Shown in pieces: positions 63,001-64,000 of a DNA stretch of 64,000 bases. This DNA comes from Agarivorans albus (GTDB lineage Bacteria > Pseudomonadota > Gammaproteobacteria > Enterobacterales > Celerinatantimonadaceae), in NCBI RefSeq assembly GCF_019670105.1, contig NZ_AP023032.1, positions 1,057,501 through 1,121,500 of the forward strand, in the 5' to 3' direction. The notes beneath the pieces were generated by a model. It saw only the letters and a list, made by a program, of their open reading frames with translations, had not been told where the DNA came from and did not search any database. Each line of letters begins with the position of its first letter. Positions within the stretch are counted from its first letter, which is position 1. Both the position numbers and the translations under genes were made by a program.

Positions 63001-63105
63001 TAATTTACCTAATCCAATGTAAGAGCCAATGCCTGCAATAATGCATAACACGGTAAAAAAGCATACAAAGGTGCGTTGGCGAATCGCGAATTCTGCGAGG
63101 TTCAT
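60022..63105 (-). CDS. RND-family efflux pump, inner-membrane subunit
   Basis: A 1027-residue proton-driven transporter of the AcrB/MexF superfamily, with 12 membrane helices and two large periplasmic loops. ATG 63105 has AAGGAGG six bases upstream, better than the in-frame start at 63123. The helix 4 charge motif reads GMLVDNAIVITDM, with Asp405 retained but the second aspartate of AcrB's DD pair replaced by Asn406, as in the hydrophobe-exporting relatives outside the classic AcrB group. The adaptor gene ends one base upstream. Substrates not predictable. Confidence 0.95.
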   Translation of the reverse strand: MNLAEFAIRQRTFVCFFTVLCIIAGIGSYIGLGKLEDPSFTVKSAVVVTLYPGASAQEVELQVTDKIETRLQEMGSVWKLRSLSRPGSSMIFVDLKESTTSEELPQQWDLLRRKVNDVKLELPASAQISIVQDEFSEVYGMLFAVHSDDAAPAELKAHAKELQRRLKAVDGIKKVELHGVPQQIVNIDLPSERLAEHQLSAAQVFSQLTTQNMVLDSGSFKLGEERIRVSQSGTFENLSDIQNLLLKSGIAELGSGLIRLGDIADVYLDYQTPALSESRYNGSTAITVAVSPVDGINVVALGDTLKQVIQQFTSELPLGTEVGTIAFQPDEVQKSINNFVSNLVESILIVVAVLWVFMGLRSAAIVGSSLLITLLITLIYMLVAGIDLQRVSVGSFILALGMLVDNAIVITDMFKAKLNQGIERYQAATNSVKETAVPLLAATVIAIMGATPVLLSQTDAAEFSISVFQILCSSLLLSWLVAMTLTPLMCWAFIKPKAKQVDQPEPKFAQIARKVLTWVVAKPFSAIACIIPALLVTALIVPKIAINFMPGSDRPILFLDYWLPNGGQTEVVSRDMKVIEDWLLEQPEVSSISSYIGASAPRFSVTVEPEPFDSSYGQILINAKDFESIAPLIERGDNWLMRQFPNAEPRFRNLKLATKDKFAIEARFKGPDPQVLQDLSAQAQAIFNAHPNTKYVRDDWRQTSKQLVPIMNQDKMRRAGINRSDVALAIQRASSGVVVGALRQGDETLPIKMQSSNTDIAQLENIPVRSLLGLHTVPLSQVVDGFETREEQSIIWRRNRVPIITAQAEVFGQTPSDVRKELAEQIQAIELPYGYSFEWGGEYYDEKRAIDDTLKQIPKATLMMVIVMVALFNGLKQPAIILITLPLAAIGCAWTLFFFGKPFGFMALTGAVALSGMIIKNGIVLIDQIELERKQGKSISEAVVEATINRTMAISMGALTTVLGMVPLLSDRLFDQMAAIIIGGLVVATFLSLIIMPAWYRIFYRDPQTENKAEDLSVSSELNHEQN

Positions 63106-63106
63106 C

Positions 63107-64000
63107 TTAACCCTCCTTCGCATCTAATAAATCACCTACTTGCTGTCCTTCGCTTAGGTAACGGCTACCAGCAACAATGATTTTATCGGCTTCTTTAAAG
63201 TCGCCGCTTACGCATACGTGTTGCTGAGTTTGGTTTACGATTTCACTGGCTACGGCTTCAACCTTGTGATTGTGAACGCGGTAAACTTTGGCCTTTGCTC
63301 CCTCAAGAATTAAGGCTGAATGCGGCAAGCAGTAGCGAGCTTGTTCAGATTGCGAGAGCGCTAAGCTTAGTTGAACCGATTTGCCCGGATACACCTCATC
63401 GAGAGTCTGCTCAAGCTTAAGTTTTACCGTATAGGTTTGCTTGATGAGGTCTGGCACGGTGGCAATCTCACTCACCTTGGCGTTTATGCTATCGGTTTTA
63501 TCGTGCCAACTAACTTGCGCAGCTTGGCCAATGCTAAAGGCATTAATTTGATTCTCTGGCACTTCTATCACGGCTTCTAAGTGCTCGGGCTGGTGTAAGG
63601 TAAACACGCGCAGCGCAGGTACTGCTTGTTCGTGTTCTTCGGCAAAGCGTTGAGCAATTACCCCATCAAAAGGCGCGCGTAACTCGGTATAACGCAGTGC
63701 ATCTTTAGCGCGTTGAATATTCTGGTTCACTACTTCAACGCTGGCATCGGCGCGTTGTTTGCCGCTAAGTGCGCGGTTTAGGTTAACCGGTGCTATGGCG
63801 TTGTCTTGGCTGGCTTGCTCAACCCGCTGGTATTCGTTGTGGGCGAGAGCTTGGGCCGACTCCGCTTCAAGTAGCTTGGCTTCTAGCTCAAGCAGGCTTA
63901 CTTGGTAGTCGTGTGGGTCTAGGCGCGCAAGCACTTGCCCTTTGGTCACGCTTTGGCCATTGCTTACCAGTATTTCTTGAATGGTGCCCGGAACACGAAA
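63107..64000 (-). CDS. RND efflux periplasmic adaptor (membrane fusion protein), partial
   Basis: The C-terminal 297 residues of the periplasmic adaptor that joins pump and outer-membrane channel; the N-terminal part, including any signal or lipid anchor, lies beyond the window. The frame is open to base 64000: it opens with the lipoyl half-motif PGTIQEILVSNGQSV, then a coiled-coil hairpin, the second lipoyl half (LRAPFDGVIAQR), a beta-barrel and a membrane-proximal domain. One base separates its stop from the pump's ATG, and the pump's RBS is inside its last codons. Confidence 0.93.
   Translation of the reverse strand, partial: FRVPGTIQEILVSNGQSVTKGQVLARLDPHDYQVSLLELEAKLLEAESAQALAHNEYQRVEQASQDNAIAPVNLNRALSGKQRADASVEVVNQNIQRAKDALRYTELRAPFDGVIAQRFAEEHEQAVPALRVFTLHQPEHLEAVIEVPENQINAFSIGQAAQVSWHDKTDSINAKVSEIATVPDLIKQTYTVKLKLEQTLDEVYPGKSVQLSLALSQSEQARYCLPHSALILEGAKAKVYRVHNHKVEAVASEIVNQTQQHVCVSGDFKEADKIIVAGSRYLSEGQQVGDLLDAKEG

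Overview
The window reads as chromosomal DNA of a marine gammaproteobacterium of the Alteromonadales/Vibrio type; an Agarivorans-like organism is my best guess. Reasons: a complete Na+-pumping NADH:quinone reductase operon (nqrABCDEF-apbE-nqrM), Vibrio/E. coli-like gene order blocks (prfB-lysS; yajL-panE next to divergent yajQ; ampG-yajG near bolA; an FMN riboswitch before ribB), moderate G+C, and secreted enzymes for land and algal polysaccharides. Genus is inference; no rRNA, tRNA, prophage, IS element or CRISPR array was seen.

Layout. 1-2.3 kb: end of prfB, lysS, a DUF1499 protein. 2.3-10.4 kb: a carbohydrate region with an orphan periplasmic sugar-binding protein, an AraC-type regulator whose C-terminus looks like tandem CBM21-type glucan-binding domains, a large GH13 lipoprotein amylase ending in a glucodextranase-type domain, an alpha carbonic anhydrase, and a multi-module GH5 beta-mannanase. 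10.4-14.3 kb: yajL, panE, yajQ, and a DGPF protein/ECF42-type sigma factor pair. 14.3-19 kb: rlmG-yajG-ppi-ampG operon, divergent to an alkB-like gene and bolA. 19-27.6 kb: an orphan TRAP binding lipoprotein, then the nqr operon with its flavin transferase (apbE) and iron-delivery factor (nqrM). 27.6-36.9 kb: a MITE-like repeat, ggt, an EF-hand protein, a ThrE-type exporter, malic enzyme, a choice-of-anchor I lipoprotein, a fasciclin protein and an unrecognised 278-residue protein. 37-40 kb: FMN riboswitch and ribB, then a lipoprotein esterase carrying a glycogen-recognition-type domain. 40-47.5 kb: aldo/keto reductase with divergent LysR gene, rnr, yjjX, a sugar-nucleotide-reductase-like SDR, and two small secreted proteins. 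47.5-51.9 kb: a MocR-type regulator facing a DUF1127 protein, a small coupled ORF and a RoxA-like dihaem cytochrome c. 51.9-57.5 kb: YqhD-like dehydrogenase, DJ-1/PfpI protein, LysR regulators and membrane proteins. 57.5-64 kb: possible sRNA, a papain-like YiiX-type hydrolase, and an RND efflux operon (outer membrane factor, pump, adaptor cut by the window edge).

Most notable: (1) the AraC regulator fused to CBM21-like modules beside the amylase, which suggests direct intracellular sensing of alpha-glucan by a transcription factor; (2) the MocR/DUF1127/RoxA-like locus, with four ATCTGTA-type half-sites in its control region; (3) a terminator hairpin just upstream of the carbonic anhydrase start codon; (4) two candidate anti-Shine-Dalgarno elements between the FMN aptamer and ribB; (5) a candidate sRNA between two terminators near 57.5-57.8 kb.
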